Of a stretch of DNA of 64,000 nucleotides, positions 47,050 through 57,945 are shown in pieces. Positions within the stretch are counted from its first letter, which is position 1. Every line of letters starts with the position of its first letter. The notes beneath the pieces were generated by a model. It was given only the letters and a program-made list of their open reading frames with translations. It ran no database searches and was not told where the DNA came from. A program made the translations under genes and the position numbers. Source of the stretch: Acanthochromis polyacanthus (lineage: Eukaryota > Chordata > Actinopteri > Pomacentridae); assembly GCF_021347895.1 (NCBI RefSeq), contig NC_067113.1, forward strand, positions 7,359,489 to 7,423,488, in the 5' to 3' direction.

Positions 47050-47879
47050 AGACCCACCGAGGAAGATTTTAGCAGAAATTGCCGAAGCAACGCTACATTT
47101 CCCGTGAACCTCGGCGCGCACTGTCGCAAACCGTCATAAACGAGCGAGCGAGCGAGCCTCAGGAAATCATTGTTGAACAATGGCCACCGACGAGGTAACG
47201 TATATCTAACAAAGAGGTAATACACTAATAACGTTTCGACAGTCTATATTGTTTGTTTGTTACATTAGCCAATACCCACACAGTGTTTTTGCCACAAAGT
47301 TAGTCAACTAAACCAGTCACAGTCAAACTAATCCCATAGTCTACTAACCACACATCGCAAGCAACACACACAAAAGACAAATGAATTGTATCAGACTTAC
47401 AAAGAGCTAAAGTTACGTACCTGTCTAGGAGAAGCACAGCCAGCTCGGCATCTGTTTTGATTCCTTTTCGCTCCTGGAATTCTCTCCACCTCTGAAATGT
47501 CTGTCCAAGATGAACTTTTCTTTTGCTTCGTTGTCGATCTGACAACCTTTTTGCTTGCAGACTTTGCTCCGTTCGCTTCCTTTTGCGCTCCATGTGTGCC
47601 GTCTTCTCAACCAACTCTCCACTCTGCTACTGCTAAAAACAACTAGCTCCGCTCTGCTACGCTCCGTCAGCGCACGCGCACCGTATTTGCTGTAAATCGC
47701 TCCGTCTCTCACAGGAAATTCTAGACGAGTCGACAAAAAATTTATAAAAGACAAATATTCACAAAACCAAAATGATTCATGAATCGAAAATGGGGGTATT
47801 AATAAGTGTAAATAACGACGATTCATCCACATTAATATGAGACTTTGTTACGAGCATAAAAATCTTCCTCGATGGGTCT
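47050..47879 (-). mobile_element. 830-bp TIR element carrying an exon-like ORF
   Basis: The left end AGACCCACCGAGGAAGATTT and the right end AAATCTTCCTCGATGGGTCT are inverted with a single mismatch in about 22 bp. TTAA lies immediately outside both ends (47046-47049 and 47880-47883). A longer shared flank TCTTTAACTT also occurs on both sides, so the exact boundary and duplication (TTAA, AACTT or up to 10 bp) are ambiguous. TTAA with a purine-starting terminus would fit Kolobok-type or piggyBac-type elements. The interior is CpG-rich compared with flanks (for example CAGCGCACGCGCACCG). It inserted in an L2 LINE. Confidence 0.75.
47421..47614 (-). CDS. Exon-like ORF with basic N-terminus and splice donor
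   Basis: The minus-strand frame from ATG 47614 (or 47593) gives about 65 residues. First comes a Lys/Arg-rich segment (MERKRKRTEQSLQAKRLSDR), then QTFQRWREFQERKGIKTDAE and LAVLLLDRY. The frame runs into GACAG/GTACGTAAC, a strong 5' splice site (GT at about 47419-47420 on the minus strand). The W-R-E...K-G-K-D-A-E-L-A-L-L-D pattern resembles a short DNA-binding-like module that I recall at the start of many predicted fish transposon-derived proteins; I cannot name the family. It may be exon 1 of a transposase whose remaining exons were deleted, or a captured host exon. No frameshift or stop interrupts it, unlike the other relics in this window. Confidence 0.45.
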
Positions 47880-48240
47880 TTAACTTGAAATGCTCCTCTT
47901 TATGTGGGTTCAGATGATGCCATGAATACATGACAAAAGGAAAGTTTTAAACCTGGATTTGAAAATATGAACATTTGGTGCTGACCTCAGTTAACTTGGT
48001 AGCTTGTTCCATTTGTGTGCAGCATAACAGCTAAATGCTGCTTCACCATGTTTGGTTTGAACTCTGGGCTCTACTATCTGACCTGTAGATGTCAGAGCCC
48101 TGATGAGTTTATGTTCCATTAACATTTTATTAATGTATTCTGAACTTTAACCATTCAGTGACTGATAGACCAGTAGCAGAACTTTAAAATCTATTCTATG
48201 GCTGACTGGGAGCCAGTGTAAAAACTTTAGAACTGGACTG

Positions 48241-48430
48241 ATAGAATAGAATAGAATAGAATAGAATAGAATAGAATAGAATAGAATAGAATAGGTTTTT
48301 ATTGTCACTGTTACAGAAAACAATGAAAATTAGTTTAGCACTCTCGGTAGAGCAGCATTAAAAAAGAAACTATTAACACACACTAAAAATATATATGCAC
48401 CCAAGGTATAAGAGTAAAATATACAGTGTG
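48241..48430 (-). mobile_element. LINE 3' tail with (AGAAT)n end
   Basis: An AGAAT pentanucleotide run (48242-48293), then TTTTTATTGTCACTGTTACA. This is the minus-strand 3' tail of a LINE, like 338-728. It abuts the L2 fragment. Its 5' limit is not clear. Confidence 0.55.
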
Positions 48431-48542
48431 AAAAAGGTTTGTGGTTAGACACCTGCTCTAGGCATAATCATTACACATGGTTTGATTTGCACTGATACAT
48501 AAATACTGCACTTGTAGTTATGGGACATTGTCCCGAGTGTGC

Positions 48543-49330
48543 CCGAGAAATCACTTTCAACTAAGTTTCCCATTACAAAAACACCTCTGAAGGAAGTGTG
48601 TTAATTCCAGATCACATGACCTGCTCCACATGATGTCATTTGATCCTGAAGAAAAGACTGACAAGAATCCAAGGCTTTCTGAGTTATTTAATATAAAGTC
48701 AAATGTGGATTTATCACATGTCAACAGGATTACTACTATATTTTTATAAATAACTTTCAGTTTTACTCCATTTTATGTATAATACAGGGTGTCTCAAAAC
48801 ATTTGACATCATTTTAAAAGCAATTATCTTGAAAACTACTAAATCTAGCTCAATGAAATTGACAAGTTTAGTTTATTATGGGATCGATTTCATAAGTGTT
48901 CAATATGTGCACCGCCTGTGACACGGCATACGTCACGCTGCACAGTCTTGGGTGACTGTGGGCGAGCCTTCCAAGATGCCATATGACTGCTCTTTGGGAG
49001 TGAACGGCATTGCTCAACCTGAAAATAGAACAAAAATAAAACATTAAACATAAAATCTTGATCTGTTTCTATACATTCTGTGAAAATTTGAGGTTATTTC
49101 AACAAGAACTGCCAAAATTATTGGCCTGTGAAATGATGTCAAATTTTTTGAGACACCCTGTATATTAGAAAAATATTTTTCTTAAAATAGCATGTGTTGT
49201 TTGGTTAGAATTGAAGAATTGATGATTTTAGGCCTGAAAACGGTAAAAATGTCAACTATGACACCTGTCAACTGTGCTACAAAAAGCCCCACAATTACAT
49301 ATTGACCCATATAATGTTGACTGGTACCGT
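48543..49330 (+). repeat. Dispersed repeat R3, interrupted by a mariner MITE
   Basis: It matches 20560-20965 on both sides of the MITE at 48785-49160. Shared blocks include GATCACATGACCTGCTCCAC before it and CCCCACAATTACATATTGAC after it. Confidence 0.75.
48785..49160. mobile_element. 376-bp mariner-type MITE with TA duplication
   Basis: The ends CAGGGTGTCTCAAAACATTT and AAATTTTTTGAGACACCCTG are inverted, continuing with TGACATCATTT and AAATGATGTC. TA flanks both ends (48783-48784 and 49161-49162). Comparison with the empty repeat at 20560-20965 confirms the boundaries. It has no transposase ORF. Confidence 0.9.
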
Positions 49331-49337
49331 TTAAGTA

Positions 49338-49974
49338 CAGTCGTCCCTCGCCATGTTGCGGTTCACTTTTTGCAGTCTCACTGTATCGCAGGTTTTTAAA
49401 TTGTATATATCTAATTTTGTAACACAGGATTTTGCAGTATATAGGTATTTTTCTGTTAATAATTTTTGTTTTTTTTTAGATAAAATAAGTATTTTCTACC
49501 CTAAAAAGATTGAAAACAATTTAAAAACTATTAAAAAAATAATAATTGAAACATATTAAAAGAACATTAAATGGAAATAAAATGTGTATCATACAGCGCT
49601 GGGTGCTGATTGGCTCAGCGACCTTAGCATCAGTCTCCTCTGTCTACCGTGTATAGCAGCATTCAGAGTCTCTCCTTTTCCATTTCACATAGACATCTGC
49701 GTAGTGTTGCTCTGCGATGTTGTGTTTTTGTGAAATTTTCGTAAAGAATGAATATATTTCTAGTTCTACGAATTCTATCAAATGTTTTGCCCCTTCTAAG
49801 GCTTCTGGCACCAAACCCAAGCGCCAGAGGAAAATGCTTACCATCGCACAAAAGGTGGAACTCCTTAAAATGTATGTAAATAATAAAATAAATATAAGAT
49901 CCCTATTTTGTGGATTTTCATCTAACGCGGGAGGTTCTGGAACCTAACCCTCCATGATAAATGAAGGACCACTG
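49338..49974 (+). mobile_element. Tigger/pogo-type non-autonomous element
   Basis: The left end CAGTCGTCCCTCGCCATGTT and the right end (reverse complement CAGTGGTCCTTCATTTATCA) are the terminal repeats typical of Tigger. TA flanks both sides. The + strand at 49795-49875 reads SKASGTKPKRQRKMLTIAQK then VELLKMY, the N-terminus of a Tigger transposase with its basic stretch and first helix. The frame stops soon after, and the rest is deleted, leaving 637 bp. Confidence 0.85.
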
Positions 49975-51854
49975 TACATCATTTTGTTTTTTGCCATATT
50001 CTGAAAGAAATTCTTCTCTCATTTGTAATTTGCATTAGCATTGGTGGCTTAAAATAACAAACATTTTTCAGAGACTTTCCTTTTTAATCAAATTGAGCTG
50101 ATATCATTTGTAATAAAAACTGTATTAAGTTTAGTCTTGTGATTTTTAAACTCCCCGCCCCCCCGAGCACGTTACATGTGCTCCCTCAGTACTTTTTATT
50201 CAAATGAATGCTAAGAGCTAAAGAAAGAAAGAAAAAAAACGGCTTAATCGAGGCTCTGTTGATCTCACACAGACTGAGACACACAGGTGTACCTGATCTG
50301 CTTCACTGCAGAAAACAATCAAGCTGATAGCTGCATATGGTTACATGGTAATATCATTAACATTTTAATTTAACCGTGGATTGGAAATTGCTACATCCCA
50401 AAAGCCCAAATGAATTTGTCCAATGCGCTCGCACTACAGTGACAATAATGGCACAATTGGATGTCATGAGTCAAAAGTATTCTGTGTTTAATAACTGTTT
50501 GCATCCAAAGTTCTGTGCAGCCCTTCTTATTACCAGTTAAAGTAAACACAGGCCTGCTGAGAGAACTCTTTAAATGTCAGTCAGCCTGGCCCCTCTACTT
50601 CTCAGCCTGCTGCTGTGTGTGTGCTGTGCAGAGCAGCATGCCCACTCAGAAGGGAGAACATTGATTTTTTTCCCTTGGCTAACAAGGCTTGACTGACTTG
50701 GGTGCTTGCCTGAGTTCGATTGCTTCCTCTCTCTGCTGGTTGTCTGTACAGATCTCAGACGCACATATCAAAATTCGAAATGTCTTCACGCGTCCGTGGA
50801 TGTCTTTAGAAAGAGAAGCCCCGAGATTCTTTGACTGACACCGTTCAGCGCAGATTAAAGTGTCCCACGACAAAGCCGACGTTCAATCAGAGAGACTGGA
50901 CCAGAGTGAAAAACTTGGAGACAAGTTTCAGCTGCAATTACTTTCAGCTTTGATTGATTAAATGCAGTCCTTTAAGAAGTAAAACTCAGTTTTGCAAGTT
51001 CTTGACAATCCCACACTTAGACAGACAGTGGCGGTGGCAGCTGGGAATACTTCATTACTGCAGCTCAAGACAAGAATTTCAGTGCTGTTTGACGTGCAGT
51101 CTGAGCTCAAATCTGTTTGAGTTAAAAGATTGATGATACAGTGATTTGTGTTCAGATAAACACCTTGGATTCATCGGTGCATGGTCGCAATGTAAATTAT
51201 ACAACTCACTATGTGAAAGTAAACAGATGAGACATTCTGAAACAGCACACATATTTGTAGTGTGCATATTTCTTTGCCCTCCCACTAGTCCCCCACTTAC
51301 CACAATTTATATGATGGCATAACCATCATATGAACTGTTATTATCTAGGTTCAGGCAATTCGTGAAGTATCAACAGAAATCCAAGTGGTTTGCAGAGTGT
51401 GTGGTGTATTTTTCCCTCATTGTTTGGCATGCAACATTTCATCAGTATGAAACTTCTGCACCTCTTGTGATCCAGGCATGAGATCAAAGCTGGAACTATA
51501 TTCTGACACAAATATGAGAAGAGTAACACAAGAACAGCTTTGCAAACAAGTCAGGGAACACTGTCCAACTCAGAACTCCAAGTTACAGTCTTGGGTGAAA
51601 GCTTTAGATTTAATAATATACCTCAAGGCTTCATGGCAGATTATAGAACAGACACAAGATGGTGGAAATGTTTACAGATGAGGCCCCCTAATCGGCCCTT
51701 TTAGCCTTTCTGTTTTCATTGTGGTCGAGGATCCACCAGACTTTTGACAGGATGCAATAATTTGCAACAGTTTCAGTCCCCATATCAATTCAGAACATGC
51801 CAAAGCAACCACAAATAGTTGTTACTGGATGGGAAACTAGAAAAGCACTAAGAG
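49975..51854. other. Non-coding DNA, no feature recognised
   Basis: No repeat or exon was recognised. A short C-run lies at 50155-50164. Confidence 0.4.
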
Positions 51855-52110
51855 AGTGCAGTACTCCTCCAAGGCTGTTCATTTGCCCATATGGCATTGT
51901 CAGAAATACAGCATTTGTTTATTAGTTATTGATGATCAGAAATCATGGCAACATACAATGTGTCCATTTAACCCTTTGATGCACAAAATGGGTCAAAAGG
52001 GACCCATATTCAATGGAAAATGGGTATCTCTTGACCCATGTTGTGCATCAAAGGGTGAATATAGATGTACCCACAAACAACATGACCTTATGCCGATCAC
52101 AGGCATGTGA
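51855..52110 (-). mobile_element. CCAAGG-end repeat, family M2 (partial copy)
   Basis: GCAGTACTCCTCCAAGGCTG, GATGATCAGAAATCATG and ATCACAGGCATGTGA match 37085-37675 in order. The 86-bp hairpin element at 51971-52056 interrupts it. Confidence 0.65.
51971..52056. mobile_element. 86-bp near-palindromic mini-element
   Basis: ACCCTTTGATGCACAAAATG at the left end is mirrored by CATGTTGTGCATCAAAGGGT at the right end. Pairing continues with GGGTCAA, so most of the 86 bp folds on itself. It is foreign to the surrounding M2 repeat. Confidence 0.8.
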
Positions 52111-52129
52111 CTTAGGATGAAGTCAAGGG

Positions 52130-52255
52130 GGTCAATATGTAATTGCAGGACTTTTTGAAACATAGTTAGCAAGTATCATAGTTGACTTTTTTTTGTTTTG
52201 TTTGTTTTTTGCTGTTTTCAGCATAAAATCAACATAACACTATAACCAAACACCA
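52130..52255 (-). repeat. Dispersed repeat R3, partial inverted copy
   Basis: GGTCAATATGTAATTGCAGG and CATAGTTGAC are the reverse complement of the right end of R3 (20900-20965, 49250-49310). It continues into ACCAAACACCACATGGC, which matches 20825-20845 inverted. Confidence 0.65.
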
Positions 52256-52269
52256 CATGGCATTTTTAC

Positions 52270-52313
52270 CACACCCTAATGAGGATGAAGCCGTATATAG
52301 ATAATGGATGGAT
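52270..52313 (+). mobile_element. SINE tail fragment
   Basis: CCCTAATGAGGATGAAGCCG followed by TAGATAATGGATGGATG is the last 40-odd bp of the local SINE family. Confidence 0.75.
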
Positions 52314-53249
52314 GTTTTACTGGACTTATTTGCAATTTTAAAATCTTTCATCAGCATAAAAACTGCTTAAGCCAAACTGAACACTTTTTGTATTTTTAGA
52401 AGGGTTGTAGATTCCATTCAAAATTAAAAGAATGGGCTTGGTATTGTGCCTATGTGTGCTATTTTTTGATTTACTCTTTTTGTATAAAGTCACAAAATAC
52501 TGTACGTTACTGTATTTTACTGGAAAGAGTTTTCAGACACATGTCAAAAGTCTTCTTCAGTCGTGAGTGAGAATGCTCCAGCTACAGTCAAGCGGAGGTC
52601 CAGTACACACAGTTGCATTATACCTAAAGATAGTCTGATTATAAACCAGACTGCTGACTGTCTCTCAGCTCTCATCCTCACTCTGCAGAGAGACCAAGCG
52701 TGTCAACCAAGTGGTGTCATCTGTCTGTTTCCCAGCATGCCCAGCACTCAAATCCACTGCCAGTTTTTGCAGCCTGGATGTAGGCTGTTATAAATAATAG
52801 AAAGCCCTGTGGATTGGGAATTCATGTACTAAAAACAATGGAGGAGCCATGCTGTTTTGCCTGTGCCAAGTTAACATCATGTCATTACACATTAACGAGG
52901 CGCACAGCTCATAACTTGCTCTTATTCTTTGAAAGCTGTTTTATTTTTTCATGAGCGCTGGCCAGAGTCTTTGACATGGGCTGTCTGTGGTGTGATGTTT
53001 CTGAAGTTGCAAAGTGACTGGAAGCCTGTGTGAGAAAGTGCTTGATATCACAATAAAAGGGTCAGCTTACAATCATGCAAATTTTATGGCTGAATCCCGG
53101 GAATGAATAGAAAATGTTTAGAGTGCACTTCAAGTTCAGAGATGGAAGGTGAGTTTGTTTTATGTAGCACTGATGTGATTACCATTATAATCTACGATGT
53201 GAAGGTTTTCAATGATTGTTTAAAGTCTTACTGCTTTTGTTTTTACTAG
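52314..53249. other. Non-coding DNA, no feature recognised
   Basis: No repeat was recognised at about 52560-53050, which is less AT-rich than its surroundings. Confidence 0.35.
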
Positions 53250-53251
53250 TA

Positions 53252-53611
53252 CACTACCATTCAAAAGCTCGGGGGCATCCAGACAATTTCATGCCTTCCA
53301 TGAAAACTCACACTTTTACTCATGTGCTAACATAACTGCACAAGGGTTTTCTAATCGCCAATTAGCCTTTCTACATGATTAGCTAACACAATGTAGCATT
53401 AGAACACAGGAGTGATGGTTGCTGGAAATGTTCCTCTCTACCCCTATGGAGATATTCCATTAAAAATCAGCTAGAATAGTCATTCACCACATTAACAATG
53501 TCTAGACTGGAATTGTGATTCATTTAATGTTATCTACATTGAAAAAAAAAACTGCTTCTCTTTCAAAAATAAAGACATTTGTACGTGACCCCAAACATTT
53601 GAATGGTAGTG
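53252..53611 (+). mobile_element. M1 MITE (copy 4, complete with TA flanks)
   Basis: The ends CACTACCATTCAAAAGCTCG and CCAAACATTTGAATGGTAGTG are inverted and flanked by TA on both sides (53250-53251 and 53612-53613). It is the best-preserved M1 copy for defining the family: 360 bp with no coding capacity. Confidence 0.9.
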
Positions 53612-53935
53612 TATAAAAGCTCAACCTTCCAGTAAGTGCAGTCTTGTTTATAGTGTTAGTCTCTTATCTTCATTCTTTGGGTCTGAGGGCCTTAAGTCTT
53701 TATTTTGGAGTGCTTTTCTTCCACTTGTATATACTGTTGTTCCACAAAGTCAAGCTCCTTCCAGACAGAGTGCTTCTGTACCCAAGTCCTCAGCCAATAG
53801 AATGCCAGCCATGATGTTGAACAGTGAAATTGTCACTAACTTCCCCTTCAAGCTGTTACTGTGTAAACAAGTTAAAATTGGCTTTTTACAGTGTCCTTGA
53901 AAGGTGCTGTTTAACCAGGTTCAACCGATCACTCC

Positions 53936-55918
53936 CCAGCACAAATCACTCAGATCAGAACTTCAAGAGTGAGTTATATTCATGGTTCTATTACTTTCTT
54001 CAAATTTAATTGGCACAGGCATATTTACAGCATGGCAATACATCCATGATGATGTATTAATTACCCATCGTAATACCACCCTCATCACCCTCATGGTGAT
54101 CTTTGGTGTTTTTGGTGATTGATATTTTGAGTGTGCACAAAGTAACAACAGACTGAATGGAAACAACACATCACATAATCATGTTGTCTTAAATTTTCCA
54201 ATGCATTTGTGAGCTTGGCATTCAGTACTTGTTCAGGGTGTTACTAAATACAGGGTCTCATATCAATGAGATGTTCATTAACCAGGTTGAGTGACATGCT
54301 GCCAGAGTTTTAAGTTCCTGAGAGTATCTCATAGCCCTCATGGTGGTCTTTACATACAGTTGTGACATTGTGTGGCTGTCGAACAAAAAGACACTAAAAT
54401 GTTTAGAGTTTGATGTAAAGTGTCTCATAGTTCATGCTTCAGGTTACTCCCAAGCACAAATCACTCAAATCAGGACATCAAGAGTAAATTATATTAATGG
54501 GGCATTTACTTCCTTCAAATGTAATCGGTAAAGGTGTATTTCCAGCATGGGAATACACCCATGATAATATCCTTGACTTTCAAGTATTAATTACATATAG
54601 AAATATCAACACCGTTGCTCAGAAACAAACAACAAAACAGATGCTGATGTGTTTCTGTGTGTCAATATCTCTGGTTCAAATCTCCAAAGTCACAGACAAA
54701 GACAAATAAAATACATATAATAAGGCCCAAGAGGCCCTACATTAAACATGTAATCTATGCTTTAAGAAGTAAAGCGAGTGCGCCTGCTTTGAGGCAGAGA
54801 TAATTTCCTTAGTCAATGTCCTACCTATTATTCTAATGGTTGGGGGCTTTTGACAAGGTTGTGTCATAAATATCTAAGAAATTTTGTGAGTACACAGAGA
54901 CGATCTAACTATAAGGAAATACAGTCAAACTCAAGCACAGGACATTTGTACAGCAGCAGCAACTCTAAGTGCAGACAAATAGTTCTATGCAGCAGCAGAA
55001 CAGAACTCTAGTCCAAGTATGGTCTATCGGGGAGAGAGGCTGGGGTTTAAAGACAAAGCATGACAAAATTTGAACACACAATCATGAAATAATGTTCTCA
55101 AGAGGAAAAACTTCGCTCTTAATTAAGGAAAGTAACTTCACACTTGTGAGGAAACATCTTTCATTATTCCACAGCACAGTTGTAAAAATTTTATCACTCC
55201 ATGTATCAAATTAACTTTTGGCTGTTTGTACAAGAAGGAGCTGTTAAACAGATGAATGGAACACTGTTGATGCATCGTAAATTATCCGCCCCTGCTTTGC
55301 CCCGTCATTTCAGACTCATTATGGGACTACATGTCCAGTGTTTATGGTCAGTGGAGCTTTGACTGCACTTAAAAATACACACATGCCGTCACTTGTCCTA
55401 CGCTTTGAAGACGGCAGCAATTCAATTGTGCAAAATCGTGGCTCCAATATGTGTGCAAGCCAAAGTAAGATATAATATAGGCTTGGGTGTATACAATAAA
55501 ATATCCTTTGAGTTGTTTTGATCATGCTTTTCTGTAATAATATGTGTCAGTTTAATGGTAAATCTTGAACTTGCTGTGTTTGTTGCATCTAAAAAAAAAT
55601 CAAATAACGTTGATATGAGGTCAGAACAAGTTATTTTCTTTGGTTTGATTGGTGATTGAGATTTGCAGTGTATGCAAAGTAACAAAACCGAAACAACAGA
55701 TCACGTAATCAAGTTATCTTACATTTACCAATGCATCTGTAAGATTGACATTCAGTACCACTAAACACAGGGTCTCATTTCAATGAGATTTTAATTATTG
55801 AGGTAAGTGTGCTGGAGACTCCAATGCATATCCCACTGTGTGACTGTAGAATAAAAAAAAATGACACTAAAATGATTACAATTTGATGCAAGATGTCTCA
55901 TAATTCATGCTTCATGGG
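53936..55918 (+). repeat. A-B-A-B duplicated block
   Basis: Block A occurs at 53936-54058 and 54453-54580 (GCACAAATCACTCAGATCAG, TATTTACAGCATGGCAATAC). Block B occurs at 54096-54440 and 55637-55917 (AGGGTCTCATATCAATGAGA, AAAATGTTTAGAGTTTGATG). The order is A1-B1-A2, then about 1.05 kb of other sequence, then B2. It is a tandem duplication of about 520 bp whose second copy has been split. Confidence 0.65.
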
Positions 55919-56485
55919 ACTGATTTATTTCACATGATATCAACTAAACAAGAAGTGTAGCAAAATATCCGTTAAGAAAAGTCTATTTTCCAGCTTGAAA
56001 GTTCTTCCTCTGCTGACTGACAGACGATAGCATGCACTCTACTGCTGCTGCAGCCTCTTTTTTTTTTTTTACCACGTCTGCCAGTCTGAAGTTGTCTGCT
56101 TTTATTAAAAAAAGATCCAGAAGAGTTAACAGTGAAGATAAAAATATAGGCTGGCGACTCTGACGGTCTGGTAAGCAAAGAGAGATCTGTTGTTGTTTTC
56201 TGGATTTCCTTTGAGAGTCGGGGAAATTATGGGAGCGTCCCAGGAGAACCAACAAGATGGAGGAGAAACTGTAGAAGGCATTTAAATGTGAGAGCTAAAA
56301 ATGAGAGTCTTTGCTAGAATGGATGGTCTCTAATGAGTGTTTCCATCTCCTCTTCATGTCACAGCTGATAAAAATGGACTGCTATTGCCTAAAGACACTC
56401 ATCTGAACTGGATAATAGTGAATGAAGCACGCAAACAAGGAAATGATCCAAATGCAATTGACTTTAACATACAGCCTGAATGATG
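55919..56485. other. Non-coding DNA, no feature recognised
   Basis: Apart from a T-run at about 56058-56071, nothing was recognised. Confidence 0.4.
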
Positions 56486-56487
56486 TA

Positions 56488-56600
56488 CACTACCATTCAA
56501 AATTTTGGGGTCACCCAGACAATTTCATGTTTTCCATGAAAGCTCCCACTTTTATTCATGAGCTAACATAACTGCACAAGGGTTTTCTAATCATCAATGA
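56488..56600 (+). mobile_element. M1 MITE, left end only (copy 5)
   Basis: CACTACCATTCAAAATTTTG and the following 100 bp match M1. Similarity stops abruptly at about 56600. TA precedes it (56486-56487). Confidence 0.8.
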
Positions 56601-57092
56601 AAAGACTCAACTCCCCTGTGGGTTCGGTGGTTTTGTCCCAGTATTGAATCTGCTACAGAGGTCGAGGTCTCACAGTGGATTCAATTAGTGTGACTGCCCT
56701 GTGGTTAGCTTACTTGCTTCATTAGAATTGTTTATTTTATGACAAAGGAGCACTGGGGAAATCATTGCTTGCATAGAATCTCATTGAGCAAAACAGAAAC
56801 AAGCTTTGTCACAACACCAGTGGTGGATCAGATGGTGCAGTAGATGCATGCTTGGTGGTTTGTAACTTTAATAATTGTTCATGAGCAAGACACTGAACCT
56901 GAAGTTACTCTGAATGCATGGCGGCTCCGCCACCATATGTAAACAGGAAACAGTATAAAGCACTTTAATATACCAAAATAAGATGTACACCACCATTGAA
57001 AAGTTTGGGGTCTCTTTGGAATGTCCTTATTTTTCGCTGAAGATAACATTAAATTAATCAGAAATACAGTCTAACTCTGACTGGTTGATCAC

Positions 57093-57386
57093 ATGCACAT
57101 GTTTTGGTCATGCCCCAAACTTACTGAATTTTGTTGTGCCATCTTTGATACGTTAGGAAGGTTCCTCTGTAGAACAGTGAACCCTGAACCCCTTATTTCT
57201 CTTTTTGGATTGCTCCCGGCACTCGGTTGGTTCAAATCGTCACAACATGTTATTGCTTTTACCGCTTTGCTAGCCAGGAGGCTCATTCTCCTGAAATGGA
57301 CTCATTCATCTCCACCTACTCATAATAGATGGATTCAAGAAATTTTACAATGTGTGAGACTTGAGAAAATCAGGTTCTCCTTTTAG
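57093..57386 (+). pseudogene. L1-clade ORF2 C-terminal fragment
   Basis: HMFWSCPKLTEFCCAIFDTL and PLISLFGLLPALGWFKS followed by ALLARRLILLKWTHSSPPTH match the C-terminal region of fish L1 ORF2 proteins (the HxFWxCPxL Cys-region and the RRLILLxWK segment). The endonuclease and reverse transcriptase parts are missing by 5' truncation. About 98 residues remain open up to the stop at 57386. Confidence 0.85.
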
Positions 57387-57568
57387 GGTTCCAGAGTATG
57401 TTCACAAAATCTGGCAGTGTTTTTTGCTTAAATATTAAAGCAGAAAACCAATGAACCACTGAGCTGATGATTCTGTTTATTTATTTAGGATTTTTATTTA
57501 TTATTGCTGTTATTATTATTTTCTCCAATCCTCTCTTCTCTCTTGTTCATTTAATTAATTTTGTTATA

Positions 57569-57945
57569 CAGGGTTATTCAAAAAGAATGAACTTATTTCA
57601 TTGTGCTATATTTTATTTTTTTTTAAAAAACAATAGAAAGTGTCAGCCAAGTCACAAGTATTCTACTCACAGCTTGTATTTGATGTTTAAGGTCATCGAA
57701 TGACATCAAATAATAACAGCGATCAGCTCAGTGGATTGTGATTTGCTGATACATGTCTGGCAGGAATTCTCTTATCGCATTGATGTTGCCCGTGCTGCAG
57801 GTGGGGGCTACATTGAACACTTGTATGATAAATAATAAAAGTTGATTTTGAGTAGAATACTTGTGGCTTGGCTGGAGTTTTCTGTTGCTTTTCCTTATTA
57901 ACATATTGCATAATGAAATCGGTTCATCCTTTTTGAATAACCCTG
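57569..57945 (+). mobile_element. Mariner-type MITE with transposase C-terminal remnant
   Basis: The ends CAGGGTTATTCAAAAAGAATG and CATCCTTTTTGAATAACCCTG are inverted. The + strand at about 57738-57836 reads IHVWQEFSYRIDVARAAGGG then YIEHLYDK and a stop, the conserved C-terminal end of mariner-type transposases. The rest of the gene is deleted. The left flank is TA; the right flank has mutated to TT. Confidence 0.88.

Larger units (their letters stand above)
46312..48240 (-). mobile_element. L2-like LINE 3' part, split by an 830-bp TIR element
   Basis: On the minus strand, 48240 down to 47884 encodes the C-terminal end of an L2-type polyprotein. Recognisable pieces are LHWLPVSHRIDFKVLLLVYQ, TKHGEAAFSCYAAHKWNKLP and FKSRFKTFL. 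The sequence then continues from 47045 to the 3' end at about 46312. There AAAGCACATTGAGCTACTCG and GCGCTATGCAAATAAAATGC form a LINE tail ending in CTTACC/CTTGCC. Stops and frameshifts are present. The 47050-47879 element interrupts it. Confidence 0.75.

Noticed and set aside
47180..47195. Second mini-exon (ATGGCCACCGACGAG followed by GTAACG) on the + strand of the 830-bp element
   Set aside because: Five codons and a moderate donor are too little evidence. It would be transcribed toward, and overlap, the better-supported minus-strand exon.
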